A stretch of 64,000 bases of DNA from SVQP01 sp045594705 (GTDB taxonomy: Bacteria; Bacillota; Clostridia; Oscillospirales; CAG-272): assembly GCA_045594705.1 (NCBI GenBank), contig JAZNZB010000038.1, positions 1 through 64,000 on the forward strand, given 5' to 3'. The first letter of the stretch is position 1. Every line of letters starts with the position of its first letter. The notes beneath the pieces are model-generated. The model was not told the origin of the DNA. It worked only from the letters and a program-made list of their open reading frames with translations, and searched no databases. Below, in pieces: positions 1 through 8,835 of this stretch. Position numbers and translations under genes: made by a program.

Positions 1-243
1 CTTGATTGCTTCAGCTGCCTGCTTCTTAGTACCAACGAACAAAAGAGTGCCGCCGTTTGCGGAAAGCTCGCGAATGAAGTCGTAAGCTTCCTCGAACTTC
101 TTAACGGTCTTCTGCAGGTCGATGATGTAGATGCCGTTTCTTTCGGTGAAGATGTATTCCTGCATTTTGGGGTTCCATCTTCTGGTGTGGTGTCCAAAGT
201 GTACACCTGCTTCCAAGAGCTGCTTGATTGTGATAATAGACAT
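1..243 (-). CDS. rpsB: 30S ribosomal protein S2 (N-terminal part, runs off the window)
   Basis: The minus strand from 243 encodes 81 residues beginning MSIITIKQLLEAGVHFGHHT. This is the S2 signature, followed by RRWNPKM and the FVGTKKQA segment typical of bacterial S2. S2 is a primary protein of the small ribosomal subunit, placed at the head-body junction. The gene continues beyond position 1, so the C-terminus and any tsf neighbour cannot be seen. A GGAGGA ribosome binding site lies at about 250-255, and a strong promoter at 395-423 serves it with a leader of about 145 nt. The identity is very secure; only the 3' part is missing. Confidence 0.96.
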   Translation of the reverse strand, partial: MSIITIKQLLEAGVHFGHHTRRWNPKMQEYIFTERNGIYIIDLQKTVKKFEEAYDFIRELSANGGTLLFVGTKKQAAEAIK

Positions 244-367
244 TTTTGTCCTCCTTCGGTTTTTCCACCACAGAGTCGTTCGGTACGCATCAATTTTTGC
301 GGCTTTTATTGCCTGCAAAAACACCGGTAGTACCCTGCCTTCCCTGTGTGTGTATTTTTGTTTTGTA

Positions 368-384
368 TGTTGGATTCCCCAACA
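368..384 (-). promoter_or_regulatory. hairpin at the 5' end of the rpsB leader
   Basis: A 6-bp perfect stem (TGTTGG / CCAACA) with a 5-nt loop falls at the start of the roughly 145-nt rpsB 5' UTR. S2 leaders can carry autoregulatory structures in bacteria. I see only this hairpin and cannot match it to a named leader family, so a regulatory role is speculative. Confidence 0.3.
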
Positions 385-394
385 CACGGCGAAT

Positions 395-423
395 ATTATA
401 ACATAATTTACTATTATGTGCAA
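395..423 (-). promoter_or_regulatory. rpsB promoter
   Basis: On the minus strand the sequence reads TTGCAC (418-423), a 17-bp spacer, then TATAAT (395-400). This is a near-consensus vegetative promoter directed at rpsB, starting just past the end of the YlmC-like gene. Confidence 0.8.
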
Positions 424-456
424 TAGCGATTTCCACTGTTTACAAATTGTTTACAT

Positions 457-759
457 CTATTTTGAGAACAACCCACCGTGCTTTAACTTACGCTTCGGCA
501 CGCAACATGAAGTCATCTCCTCTGCACTCAAACGCACCAGAACGGTATCCTCTCCGATACATTCAATCTGTCGCCAAGGTATGACGAGCTCAGTCGCTTT
601 ACCCAAGCCCCATATACTTCCCTGACCGGGCACGACAAGCGATACAACTGTGCAATCCTTAATACTGATCTCAATATCACAGGGTTTTCCCAACCGCTCA
701 CCCGAACAAATGTTAATCACATCCTTTTCAGCAAGCTCACAGTAACTGTAGGTCTTCAT
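457..759 (-). CDS. YlmC/YmxH-family PRC-barrel protein
   Basis: This 100-residue protein starts MKTYSYCELAEKDVINI and contains the short beta-barrel pattern of the PRC-barrel fold (GERLGKPCDIEI, then VVPGQGS and VIPWRQIECIGEDTVLV). That pattern is characteristic of the YlmC/YmxH family, which is linked to sporulation in Bacillus but has no firm biochemical role. An in-frame extension reaches 816, but GGAGGGAT at 764-771 points to the ATG at 759. It follows the P-type-ATPase-like gene by 53 bp and could be the last gene of the ruvC-clpE string. No terminator hairpin is visible behind it before the rpsB promoter. It is probably cytoplasmic, with no membrane segment. Confidence 0.8.
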   Translation of the reverse strand: MKTYSYCELAEKDVINICSGERLGKPCDIEISIKDCTVVSLVVPGQGSIWGLGKATELVIPWRQIECIGEDTVLVRLSAEEMTSCCVPKRKLKHGGLFSK

Positions 760-812
760 TTCGATCCCTCCTCTTCGGTACATTATATGCCTTGAGGATG
801 GGAGATATCTTG

Positions 813-3560
813 TCACTTGTGTAAGTTAAGTCCCTTTGCACTTAAAATACGGTATGTACTCCAATATACAAGAGAAGCGAACGGGGTCAGCAGCATCATG
901 ATTACAGGTACGTATGCAGTTCCGGTCATTGTATTCAGACCCGGTATTACAACACAAAGAGCAATCAAAGCCAAAAAACCGCCAAGGATAGCCAAGTAGG
1001 CGGGAGCAATCCTGCCCTTACCTTGCTTTACAGAATACTCACGCAGCGTAACGGCAAAAACAGTAGCCTGCAGCAGCATACAGGAGATAAATCCAATTCC
1101 CGTACAGGCCTGAGCACTCAATATACCGAATATCTGCAAGATCACCAGTCCCAGCCACGTAACCAACGCACTGATGCTCGCGCTGACAATGTTAGCTACA
1201 TTATAAGCAATTGGCTTTTGAAGCCTTCTCATAATTGGATAAGAGGACGTGGCCATAACAGCATTGGGAGCGGTAAATGCAAACAGCAGCACGGCAGCTA
1301 CGTCAACAATCAATCCACTGATCAGAAGCGAAACTGCAGACATTGTCAGCATGCCGAACAGTGCGGGAATCACAACCAAAACAATTCTGAAGATCTGCAC
1401 TGTGATCAAATAGGTCATCATGTTAGCCAAATTGTGATTGATCGCAAGCGAATACCTTCTACCCGTCAGAACACCATGCAGTCCACCGCCGCGCTTCCCT
1501 GCGCGTCTGAGTATGACATCGGAGGTACGTCTGGTATTTTGCGAGGAACGTTCGCTGAACGGCTTACCGTCAAGCGGCATTTTATTATACAAGGCCTCCG
1601 CTACCTTTGCCGATCTGTATTCCATGGAATCGCACGTAATGCGCAGATCGGTCATCTCATGCAAGGATTGCACGTCATTATCCACACAATAGGAAGCTAC
1701 GCAGTTGCCTCTTTGCCTGAGCTTATCGACAAGATCCGCGATCTGTGTCCCGGAAAAGCCCAGATATGCGCGATAGCTGCCGTATGCAACATGTAGATCA
1801 AGCCCCTGCTCTTCCGCACTTCTTGCAGACAGCACATCCGTTTGTTCATCTCTGATCAGCCCGCTATCGGCCAAGATCTTCATGCTCTCAGGTGTATCAG
1901 ACATAAATACCGAAACTCTCACACCGTTTTCCAGCAATGAATCACAGCATTCTTTGAATTGATATCCGGGTCGGTGAGCAAACGCCAACACACCCGCCAG
2001 CGTCACCTGTTGGCCGCGGCGATTCATCACAATCAGAATGCGATATCCCGATTCACGGTAAATTCTGCAAAGCGTGCGCAGAGCGATATGCTCACTGTCA
2101 TCAAACGGCTTGATCAGATCCCCTGTACAAATCTGCGTGCAGCTACGCAGCATATCCTCTCTCTCCGTAACCACAACATCATAATCCCCCTGCTTTGTAC
2201 TGCTGTGTACAGTACAAGAGGTTTGATCTGCAGTTACATAGGATGAAATTCTTACCAGATCGATCGCTTGTGTATCTACAGCGAGATGCTTGATCAAAGC
2301 ATCAATCGGAGCAGCCATTCCCGCATCAAAGGCATCTCGGTCTGCGGATGTGGGAGGTCTTGACGTAGAGCGGTACAAATACAAATCGCACGCAAGCTTA
2401 TAAACGCTCGGATTAACGAGCTCGGAGCTGTTATAGATACTGCCTCCGGCATAAACCGATTCCAGATGATATCTTCCGTCGCTGATTGCCGAAGAATCAA
2501 GCAATAGCAGATCGGTCATTTCGCAAAGCCTGTCCGAAGCAAGGCTGTTTTTGACAATGGCCAATGAAGCGTTTTCCGATTGCGATGCTGCATTATCAAT
2601 CCCCGTCGCGCGCACGATTCTTGACAGAGCGACAATATGCTCCGTAATTGCCGTGCAACAAAGCGCGAGGGCAGTCAGAAAGCATTCCTCAAATTGCAAA
2701 GAATCTCTCATCGTAACTGTCAATACCACAGTCAAAGGGATCAGGAGCACTGCTTGCAGCGTTGCAAATTTGGAAAAATAACGGCGTATCAACTGAATGC
2801 TGTCCGGCTCCGGATGATTTTCCGTACCCGGAACGGTACCGTTGGCAGCACCGATGTATGTGTTTCTTCCCGTTTCTACGACAATGCCTCGCGCAAATCC
2901 CTGCTCGATCACAGAACCTGCATATACGATATTCTCGCAATCGGGATTCATCACAATTTCATCCGGCAAATAGATTCTGTCACCGTTTTTTTGTACAGAA
3001 GAACGAAGCATTTCCCGGCGATGATTGACAACACTTAATTTGTATTGCGACACCCTTACCTTGCTTCCCGGTTCCAATCTGATATCGGCAGGACAGACAT
3101 CTCCGATCGTCAGAAGCACAAGATCTCCGGGCACGACATTTCGTGCATCGGTAGTATACAGACTTCCCCCACGTATCACTTTCGACATTGGGTTGGAATA
3201 TAACTGCAGTGTTTGCCAGACATCTCTTGCCTTTGCATATGCTATTGCACAGCATACAGCATTGCAAAGCATAATAAAAATAATCGCTCCGCCCAACACG
3301 TACTGTCCGAAGAAAAAGACAATGACTGCGACAAGCAGCGTTAAAATCATAATCGGGTCAAGCAGCATTTTGCCGAGATAACGGGACCATGGACGCTTTG
3401 CCGGAAGGAACAACGCATGTCTTGCGTCAGGCTGGCGAATATTCAGTTTGTTGGCACGGCTGTGCGCTTGCTTACGCATCAATCCCTTTACAGTATCAGT
3501 TTCAAGCCTCGCAGCAATCTGATCCGTATCCATAGTATGCCAGGCGTTTTTCGTTGCCAT
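813..3560 (-). CDS. P-type ATPase-like membrane protein with degraded catalytic motifs (probable pseudoenzyme)
   Basis: This 915-residue protein has the full P-type ATPase plan: two N-terminal TM helices (about 67-107), an actuator-like domain containing VVPGDLVLLTIGDVCPADIRL (142-162), two more TM helices (about 263-310), a large P/N region, and about six C-terminal TM helices (from 700). The catalytic motifs are lost. TGES is replaced around 174-180 (KLSVVNH). The TM4 PEGLP motif is TEHIV (306-310). DKTGT is DSSAI, keeping only Asp355. KGAPE is TERED, and TGDGVND is reduced to YCVDND (624-629). The reading frame is intact over 2.7 kb with a strong AAGGAGG site before the ATG, so it is not a decayed gene. 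Pumping by phosphoenzyme formation looks unlikely. A regulatory, scaffold or binding role is inference. It lies 46 bp behind clpE. Confidence 0.8.
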   Translation of the reverse strand: MATKNAWHTMDTDQIAARLETDTVKGLMRKQAHSRANKLNIRQPDARHALFLPAKRPWSRYLGKMLLDPIMILTLLVAVIVFFFGQYVLGGAIIFIMLCNAVCCAIAYAKARDVWQTLQLYSNPMSKVIRGGSLYTTDARNVVPGDLVLLTIGDVCPADIRLEPGSKVRVSQYKLSVVNHRREMLRSSVQKNGDRIYLPDEIVMNPDCENIVYAGSVIEQGFARGIVVETGRNTYIGAANGTVPGTENHPEPDSIQLIRRYFSKFATLQAVLLIPLTVVLTVTMRDSLQFEECFLTALALCCTAITEHIVALSRIVRATGIDNAASQSENASLAIVKNSLASDRLCEMTDLLLLDSSAISDGRYHLESVYAGGSIYNSSELVNPSVYKLACDLYLYRSTSRPPTSADRDAFDAGMAAPIDALIKHLAVDTQAIDLVRISSYVTADQTSCTVHSSTKQGDYDVVVTEREDMLRSCTQICTGDLIKPFDDSEHIALRTLCRIYRESGYRILIVMNRRGQQVTLAGVLAFAHRPGYQFKECCDSLLENGVRVSVFMSDTPESMKILADSGLIRDEQTDVLSARSAEEQGLDLHVAYGSYRAYLGFSGTQIADLVDKLRQRGNCVASYCVDNDVQSLHEMTDLRITCDSMEYRSAKVAEALYNKMPLDGKPFSERSSQNTRRTSDVILRRAGKRGGGLHGVLTGRRYSLAINHNLANMMTYLITVQIFRIVLVVIPALFGMLTMSAVSLLISGLIVDVAAVLLFAFTAPNAVMATSSYPIMRRLQKPIAYNVANIVSASISALVTWLGLVILQIFGILSAQACTGIGFISCMLLQATVFAVTLREYSVKQGKGRIAPAYLAILGGFLALIALCVVIPGLNTMTGTAYVPVIMMLLTPFASLVYWSTYRILSAKGLNLHK

Positions 3561-3606
3561 GCGTCTCCTCCTTCTTGCGTTATATCATGAAACTCTTTAA
3601 TGCAGA

Positions 3607-5931
3607 TCAGTCACAGGAAACCTTAAGCTTCCCGTCCTGTACGAAAATAGTTGCATGTGTATACCGGCTGCTATAATCTGAAATGATTACCTCCGCAAGC
3701 GCGTCTTCAACATGCTTCTGAATATAACGGCGCATATTTCTTGCACCGTACTTCTGTGAATAGGATTCGTTAGCAATCAGCGCGGCAGCAGGCTGCGTCC
3801 ATTCAAGCTTGAATCCGCGTTCGGAAAGCACGCTTGCAAGCTGGCCGAGCATAATGCCTGCGATCTTCACAAAATCATCCTCATTCAGATGTCTGAAAGT
3901 GATCACCTCATCCACGCGGTTGATAAACTCAGGGCGCAAAAATTCCGCCAAAGCCTTTTCAGTATTTGTCTGTGCTCCGCTTTGTGCATCAGCTGAGAAG
4001 CCCATGATCGAAGATGAGCGATTAGATCCTGCATTGGTGGTCATAATGATGACCGTATTTTCAAAGTTGACCGTCTTACCCTGCGCGTCGGTAATTCTGC
4101 CGTCGTCAAGGATCTGCAGCAGAATATTGAGCACGTCGGGATGCGCCTTTTCGATCTCATCGAACAGCACCACGGTATACGGTCTGCGACGGATCTTTTC
4201 TGTCAGCTGTCCTGCGTCGTCGTATCCAACGTAACCGGGAGGCGAGCCAATGATACGGGATACCGAGTGCTTTTCCATAAACTCGGACATATCCAATCTG
4301 ATCAAAGTCTCGGGAGACTGGAACAGGTCTTGGGCAAGCGTTTTCACAAGTTCGGTTTTACCTACACCCGTAGGTCCTGCAAAGATGAAGGACACAGGCT
4401 TACGCTTATAGGAAATACCCGCGCGATTGCGCTTGATCGCGCGCGCTACTGCCTCAACTGCATGATCCTGACCAATAATTTTCTCTAAAAGCCTTGCCTT
4501 GAGACTGTCGATTCGCTCGTATTCGTTTCTCTTGATAGTGGTTGCGGGGATCCCCGTCCACACCTCAATGACCTCGGCAAGCTGATCGGGGGTCAATACT
4601 ACCTTCTTGCAGTCCTCCTCAAGTGTTGCGAGCTTTTCGGCTAACTGCATTTCGGTTGCCTTGATCTTTGCGATCTTTTCGTAGCGCAGTTGCTCGTTTT
4701 GTTCTTGATCCGTAGGTGCACCCTCCAGCTCCTCGCGCTCTTGCTTAAGCACAAGCAGACGGTCACGGATTTCATGGGATTCATTGAGCGGTGCACTGGA
4801 AAGAGAGAGCGCACTGGCTGCCTCGTCAAGCAGATCGATGGCCTTATCGGGCAGATAGCGATCTGTGATATATCTTTCCGAGAACACGACTGCGCGTCTG
4901 AGCACATCCTCCGGAATGGAAATATGGTGGAACTCCTCGTAATAGTGCTTGATCCCACGCAGCATTTCAATCGAGTCTTCAACCGAGGGCTCGTTGACAG
5001 TCACGGGCTGGAATCTTCGCTCCAGGGCCGTATCCTTTTCGATGTGCTTACGATATTCGGTCAGAGTAGTGGCACCGATCACCTGTACTTCACCGCGTGA
5101 AAGTGCGGGCTTGAGAATATTGGCCGCATTGATGCTACCCTCTCCTCCGCCTGCGCCAACGATATTATGCACCTCGTCAATGACCAGAATCACGTTTCCT
5201 GCTTGCTTGACTTCAGTTAAAAGGCCAAGAATTCTCTGTTCAAACTGGCCGGGGAACTGCGTTCCTGCAACAAGCGCAGTCAGATCGACCGCATAAAGCT
5301 CCTTGTTTTTCAGCTTATACGGCACGTCACCCTTTGCGATGCGTAACGCAAGTGCTTCGGCGATCGCGGTCTTACCGACACCGGGTTCACCGATCAGACA
5401 AGGATTGTTTTTTTGTCTGCGACAAAGGATCTGGATCACACGCGCAAGCTCGTTGTGTCTGCCGACAATACTGTCAAGTCTTCCCTGGCGCGCATGTCCC
5501 GTCAAGTGACGGCAATAGGTGTTGAGAAATTTATAGTTGGAACTTGCGTCCTTCTTTGCATCCTTTTTGCTTTTCTTTTCCTTTTTCTGCGGCTGCTCTG
5601 CGGGGAGGTTGTCAGGCTCTGTCATTTGGTTTTCGTCCTCTCCAAAAAGCTTAGGCAAATCGATCGCAGGTGCACCTCCGTCCTCGTTATCATCCATCTC
5701 GGAAGGCAGCTGGCTGTTCTGGAACATGTTATTGAGCTCGTCCTCCATGTTCTCCAGCTGATCGGGTGAAAGCCCAAGTTGGCCGGACAGATCGCCCAGC
5801 ATATTTTCCATGGGAATCCCCATTTCTTTAGCGCATTTTATGCAAAGGCCCTTACTTACCTTTTTTTCATTTTCATATTTGGTGACAAAGATCACCGCCA
5901 CACGCTTGTGGCAATTAGAACACATGACCAT
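3607..5931 (-). CDS. clpE: ClpE-type AAA+ unfoldase (Clp protease ATPase subunit)
   Basis: The 774-residue protein opens with a four-cysteine zinc finger (MCSNC...CIKC, residues 4-36), the hallmark of ClpE, and lacks the paired Clp_N repeats of ClpC. A charged low-complexity linker (about 85-130, KKEKKSKKDAKK) follows. AAA-1 has Walker A GEPGVGKTA and Walker B VIDEVHN. A middle coiled region (about 390-450) precedes AAA-2, with Walker A GPTGVGKTE and Walker B LFDEIEKAHPD. ClpE unfolds proteins for ClpP and disassembles stress-damaged proteins. The start is set by GGAGG 11 nt upstream of MVMCSNC. It is longer than Bacillus ClpE (about 700), mostly through the linker. A MecA-type adaptor is encoded at 34501-35130. 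Identity is strong; ClpC-like is the only alternative label. Confidence 0.9.
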   Translation of the reverse strand: MVMCSNCHKRVAVIFVTKYENEKKVSKGLCIKCAKEMGIPMENMLGDLSGQLGLSPDQLENMEDELNNMFQNSQLPSEMDDNEDGGAPAIDLPKLFGEDENQMTEPDNLPAEQPQKKEKKSKKDAKKDASSNYKFLNTYCRHLTGHARQGRLDSIVGRHNELARVIQILCRRQKNNPCLIGEPGVGKTAIAEALALRIAKGDVPYKLKNKELYAVDLTALVAGTQFPGQFEQRILGLLTEVKQAGNVILVIDEVHNIVGAGGGEGSINAANILKPALSRGEVQVIGATTLTEYRKHIEKDTALERRFQPVTVNEPSVEDSIEMLRGIKHYYEEFHHISIPEDVLRRAVVFSERYITDRYLPDKAIDLLDEAASALSLSSAPLNESHEIRDRLLVLKQEREELEGAPTDQEQNEQLRYEKIAKIKATEMQLAEKLATLEEDCKKVVLTPDQLAEVIEVWTGIPATTIKRNEYERIDSLKARLLEKIIGQDHAVEAVARAIKRNRAGISYKRKPVSFIFAGPTGVGKTELVKTLAQDLFQSPETLIRLDMSEFMEKHSVSRIIGSPPGYVGYDDAGQLTEKIRRRPYTVVLFDEIEKAHPDVLNILLQILDDGRITDAQGKTVNFENTVIIMTTNAGSNRSSSIMGFSADAQSGAQTNTEKALAEFLRPEFINRVDEVITFRHLNEDDFVKIAGIMLGQLASVLSERGFKLEWTQPAAALIANESYSQKYGARNMRRYIQKHVEDALAEVIISDYSSRYTHATIFVQDGKLKVSCD

Positions 5932-5955
5932 GTATCAAAACACCTCCGGTAGTAT

Positions 5956-7188
5956 TCAATCTTCAAATTTATAATATACGGCACTCTGTCCTCCGCAGAC
6001 CAGCACCTCGTCAGAGTCACTGATCAGCATGGCTTTTCCGTCCGTAATGCAAGCAACAAAATCGTATGACGCATTTTGCACGTCCACACGTGCAATCCCC
6101 GTATCAGTCATCAGATACAAGTATTCCCCAAAAACGCTCAAGGAAGAAAGACCCGCGTCGAAGGTCTGATCCATCATCAGATTCCCGTTTTTATCAGTCA
6201 CGATCAAACGGTAGGTATCGGTCACTGCGTTGACCGAGAACGCAAGCGCAACGAACTCCGAGTTTGAATCCGCATAAGCCAGCAGCTCGCTGCCTGCATA
6301 ATTGATGCGGAAATGCTCTGCACCGTCATCTACAGAGATCACATATGCAGCTGTATCTCCTACAAGCAAGAGGCGATGTTGGTCAATAAACTCAAGCTTA
6401 TACGGAAACAAGCCCTCAAATTCAAGCTCTGACGAGGTTTCTGACTGTCCGGGAATGGCGATTACCAAAGTAGTCAGATATGCGCCGTTTTTCATGCCGG
6501 CCGTTGTAAATGCCAAACGGTTTCCCGCATCGTTGATAGCGGTCGCTACCACCATATCCGTACGGTTATAACGGTTAATCAACTCAAAACGATCGTTGTA
6601 GAGTGAGACCACACCTGCATGGGAATAGGATTCGGTCACAACCGCATAGTAACCGGAATCCGACATTGCAGCAGTAAATACAGGGTAATCACACTCCTGA
6701 TGATGTACACAAACAAAGGAGTTATATACAGAATAGCGCTTTTCTCCAATGTCGTACATCAAAAGATACCGATCAGAGCCGCAAAGCACGGGTGTGATAT
6801 AGTCGGGAGAGGCATTCAGCGTTTCCCTGCCTGTTGCTGTAAAGAGCTGCAATCCTGAATCCCCGCCTACTGCAAGACCGCCGCGATAAAGAGCAAAGGT
6901 CTGATTGCGCACAGAGGTTTCATAGTTGATCACGTTACCCGATCCTGCAAGCAGATCGGATGCAGCGCTGATATCCTTGGCAAGATAATAAAAGTTTTCA
7001 TATGTGAATAGCTCAATATTGCAAAGCATGGCCACACAAACAAACACCAAAAGCGCTGCCAATAAAATGATAAACAGCGAATGATAAATATTGGATACAC
7101 CGTCGTAATACACATTACGCGGCTCTTGCAGATTGACAGGCTCAGCCGCGCCTGTTTCCGCTTTTCTTGTGAAAACCCATTTTCTCAT
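5956..7188 (-). CDS. DUF5711-like membrane-anchored beta-propeller protein
   Basis: This 410-residue protein has a cytoplasmic N-terminus of about 32 residues, one TM helix (about 34-58, LFIILLAALLVFVCVAML), and an extracellular region made of repeated four-stranded blade-like units (for example GSDRYLLMYDIGEKRYSVYN, AGNRLAFTTAGM, FGEYLYLMTDTGIARVDV). The layout fits the DUF5711 family of Clostridia, whose function is unknown; I assign the family from memory of its architecture, not from a search. The start overlaps the truA stop by ATGA, and GAAGGAGA precedes it, so it is translated from the truA message. It precedes clpE by 24 bp. Confidence 0.65.
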   Translation of the reverse strand: MRKWVFTRKAETGAAEPVNLQEPRNVYYDGVSNIYHSLFIILLAALLVFVCVAMLCNIELFTYENFYYLAKDISAASDLLAGSGNVINYETSVRNQTFALYRGGLAVGGDSGLQLFTATGRETLNASPDYITPVLCGSDRYLLMYDIGEKRYSVYNSFVCVHHQECDYPVFTAAMSDSGYYAVVTESYSHAGVVSLYNDRFELINRYNRTDMVVATAINDAGNRLAFTTAGMKNGAYLTTLVIAIPGQSETSSELEFEGLFPYKLEFIDQHRLLLVGDTAAYVISVDDGAEHFRINYAGSELLAYADSNSEFVALAFSVNAVTDTYRLIVTDKNGNLMMDQTFDAGLSSLSVFGEYLYLMTDTGIARVDVQNASYDFVACITDGKAMLISDSDEVLVCGGQSAVYYKFED

Positions 7189-7967
7189 GGTATCTCCTTC
7201 GGAATGTGTTCATAGACCACGCGGTTGAGATACAATCCCATTGCCGGCGCGGTCAGACCTGCTTTTGCGCGATCCTTCGCTTCAATCACGCCGGGAACAT
7301 CCTCCGGCGTCAGCTTTCCTTCTGCCACAGAGATCAGCGTGCCGGTCATGATCCTGACCATGTTGTATAAAAAACCGTCCGCAGCTACATAGAATTCGAT
7401 CACGTCGCCCTTTCGTTCAACTCTTGCATGTTTGACCGTGCGAACCGCATGCGCTACGGTTGCCCCCTGCGACATAAACGAAGTAAAGTCATGTGTGCCG
7501 CAATAGCATCGCGCGGCTTCCTGCATACTTGCAAGACTTCGGTCGTCGATTCTCTTTGGATAAAACCAAGAGCGTCCTTCTTCAAAGGGGTTACGACAAG
7601 GAGAGTTATAAATACGGTAGACATATTCTTTATATTGCACGTCGTATCGCGGATGAAAGTCGCTGCTGACAAGCATTGCATCGTATACCGCGATATCCTC
7701 CGGCAGATGCGCGTTGAGTGCTACCGGAATACGGGATACAGGTACGGAGGTATGCAGCTCGTCCGTTCCGCGCTGTGCAACGGTTGCACAAAACATATTC
7801 GCATGCACACCGCTGTCCGTTCTGCTGCAGCCCACGATATCGCAGCGTACGCCAAACAACTCTGCACACGCACGCGTCAACTCGCGCTGCACGGTCGGCT
7901 GATCGCCCTGCACCTGATATCCGTTATATGCGGTTCCCAAGAACGCCAAGCGCAAAAACAGCTTCAT
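7185..7967 (-). CDS. truA: tRNA pseudouridine(38-40) synthase TruA
   Basis: TruA converts uridines 38-40 in the anticodon stem-loop to pseudouridine. The 260-residue protein begins MKLFLRLAFLGTAYNGYQVQ and carries the catalytic aspartate motif CSRTDSGVHA (about 62-71, usual form GRTDAGVHA). It also has the YVYRIYNSPCRNPF segment and FLYNMVRIMTGTL near the C-terminus, all family hallmarks. The length is normal. GGGGAGGAG stands before the ATG. It follows ecfT by 21 bp, the classic Firmicute order ecfA1-ecfA2-ecfT-truA, and overlaps the next gene by four bases. Confidence 0.96.
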   Translation of the reverse strand: MKLFLRLAFLGTAYNGYQVQGDQPTVQRELTRACAELFGVRCDIVGCSRTDSGVHANMFCATVAQRGTDELHTSVPVSRIPVALNAHLPEDIAVYDAMLVSSDFHPRYDVQYKEYVYRIYNSPCRNPFEEGRSWFYPKRIDDRSLASMQEAARCYCGTHDFTSFMSQGATVAHAVRTVKHARVERKGDVIEFYVAADGFLYNMVRIMTGTLISVAEGKLTPEDVPGVIEAKDRAKAGLTAPAMGLYLNRVVYEHIPKEIP

Positions 7968-7988
7968 AGTCTCCTCCCCAAAGTATTG

Positions 7989-8813
7989 TTATAATGTGTA
8001 TCCGATATTCCAGAAATTACAGGATACGATTCCCGCAAGTGCTGCCACGGACAAGATCAGCACGATAATATCAAGTGCGTGCATGCGCATGGTGGTCATG
8101 CGGGTTCGACCGTCTCCGCCACGATAGCAGCGACAGGTCATGGCGGTTGCAAGCTCAAAGGCACGTCTGAACACGGATGCAAACAGCGGGATGAGGATCG
8201 GGATCAAGGATTTGATACGCTTGATCAGATTGCCCTCGGTAAAGCCTGCTCCTCGCGCCTTTTGCGCAGCCATAATCTTTTCAGCTTCCTCCATGATCGT
8301 AGGAATGAATCGCAGTGCAATGGACATCATCATGGAAAACTCATGCACCGGCAGCTTAAGAACGCGCAAGGGAGAGAGCAGTCTCTCCAATGCATCTGTC
8401 AGCGCAATGGGTGTGGTAGTATAAGTCAGCAGCATGCACGTGGCGATGATCATGGATAGAATACGCAGAGCTATGAACAACGCACTGTAAAGACCTTTGG
8501 TATAGATCTCGAAGATCCAGAATGACCAAAGCGGCTCAGCTCCTTCTTCTTTTGTAAGAAATATATTGATCGCCACGGTCAGAATGAGTATAAACACGAC
8601 CATCTTCAGGCTACCCAGAACCGTTCTCAGCGGCACACGGCTGAAAATAACCAGCAGTATAACCGTTGCGGCAAGTAAAGCAAAGCCAAGAAGATTCTTG
8701 CACAAAAAGGCGGCTATGATATACAGCACCGCAATGATCAGCTTAATGCGCGGATCCATTCTATGCAAGGGCGACCGGGCAGGATAGTATTGCCCAAGTG
8801 CGATATTTTTCAT
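7989..8813 (-). CDS. ecfT: ECF transporter transmembrane component EcfT
   Basis: This 274-residue integral membrane protein opens with YYPARSPLHRMDPRIKL, typical of EcfT. Hydrophobic segments lie at about 27-65, 70-90, 105-135 and 245-265. The coupling-helix motif AQKARGAGF (about 187-195) contacts the ATPase pair. EcfT joins the two ATPases to substrate-binding S components that capture vitamins or metals. No S component is encoded nearby, so this is a shared group II module. It sits 22 bp behind ecfA2. The ribosome binding site AAGGGA is weaker than its neighbours'. Confidence 0.94.
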   Translation of the reverse strand: MKNIALGQYYPARSPLHRMDPRIKLIIAVLYIIAAFLCKNLLGFALLAATVILLVIFSRVPLRTVLGSLKMVVFILILTVAINIFLTKEEGAEPLWSFWIFEIYTKGLYSALFIALRILSMIIATCMLLTYTTTPIALTDALERLLSPLRVLKLPVHEFSMMMSIALRFIPTIMEEAEKIMAAQKARGAGFTEGNLIKRIKSLIPILIPLFASVFRRAFELATAMTCRCYRGGDGRTRMTTMRMHALDIIVLILSVAALAGIVSCNFWNIGYTL

Positions 8814-8835
8814 GGATAATAATTCCCTTTATATT

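Noticed and set aside
816..816. longer start for the YlmC-like protein
   Set aside because: The added 19 residues overlap the end of the preceding gene and lack a ribosome binding site; the ATG at 759 has GGAGGG.
813..3560. ordinary cation-pumping P-type ATPase
   Set aside because: DKTGT, TGES, PEGLP and KGAPE are all lost, so the standard label would mislead.
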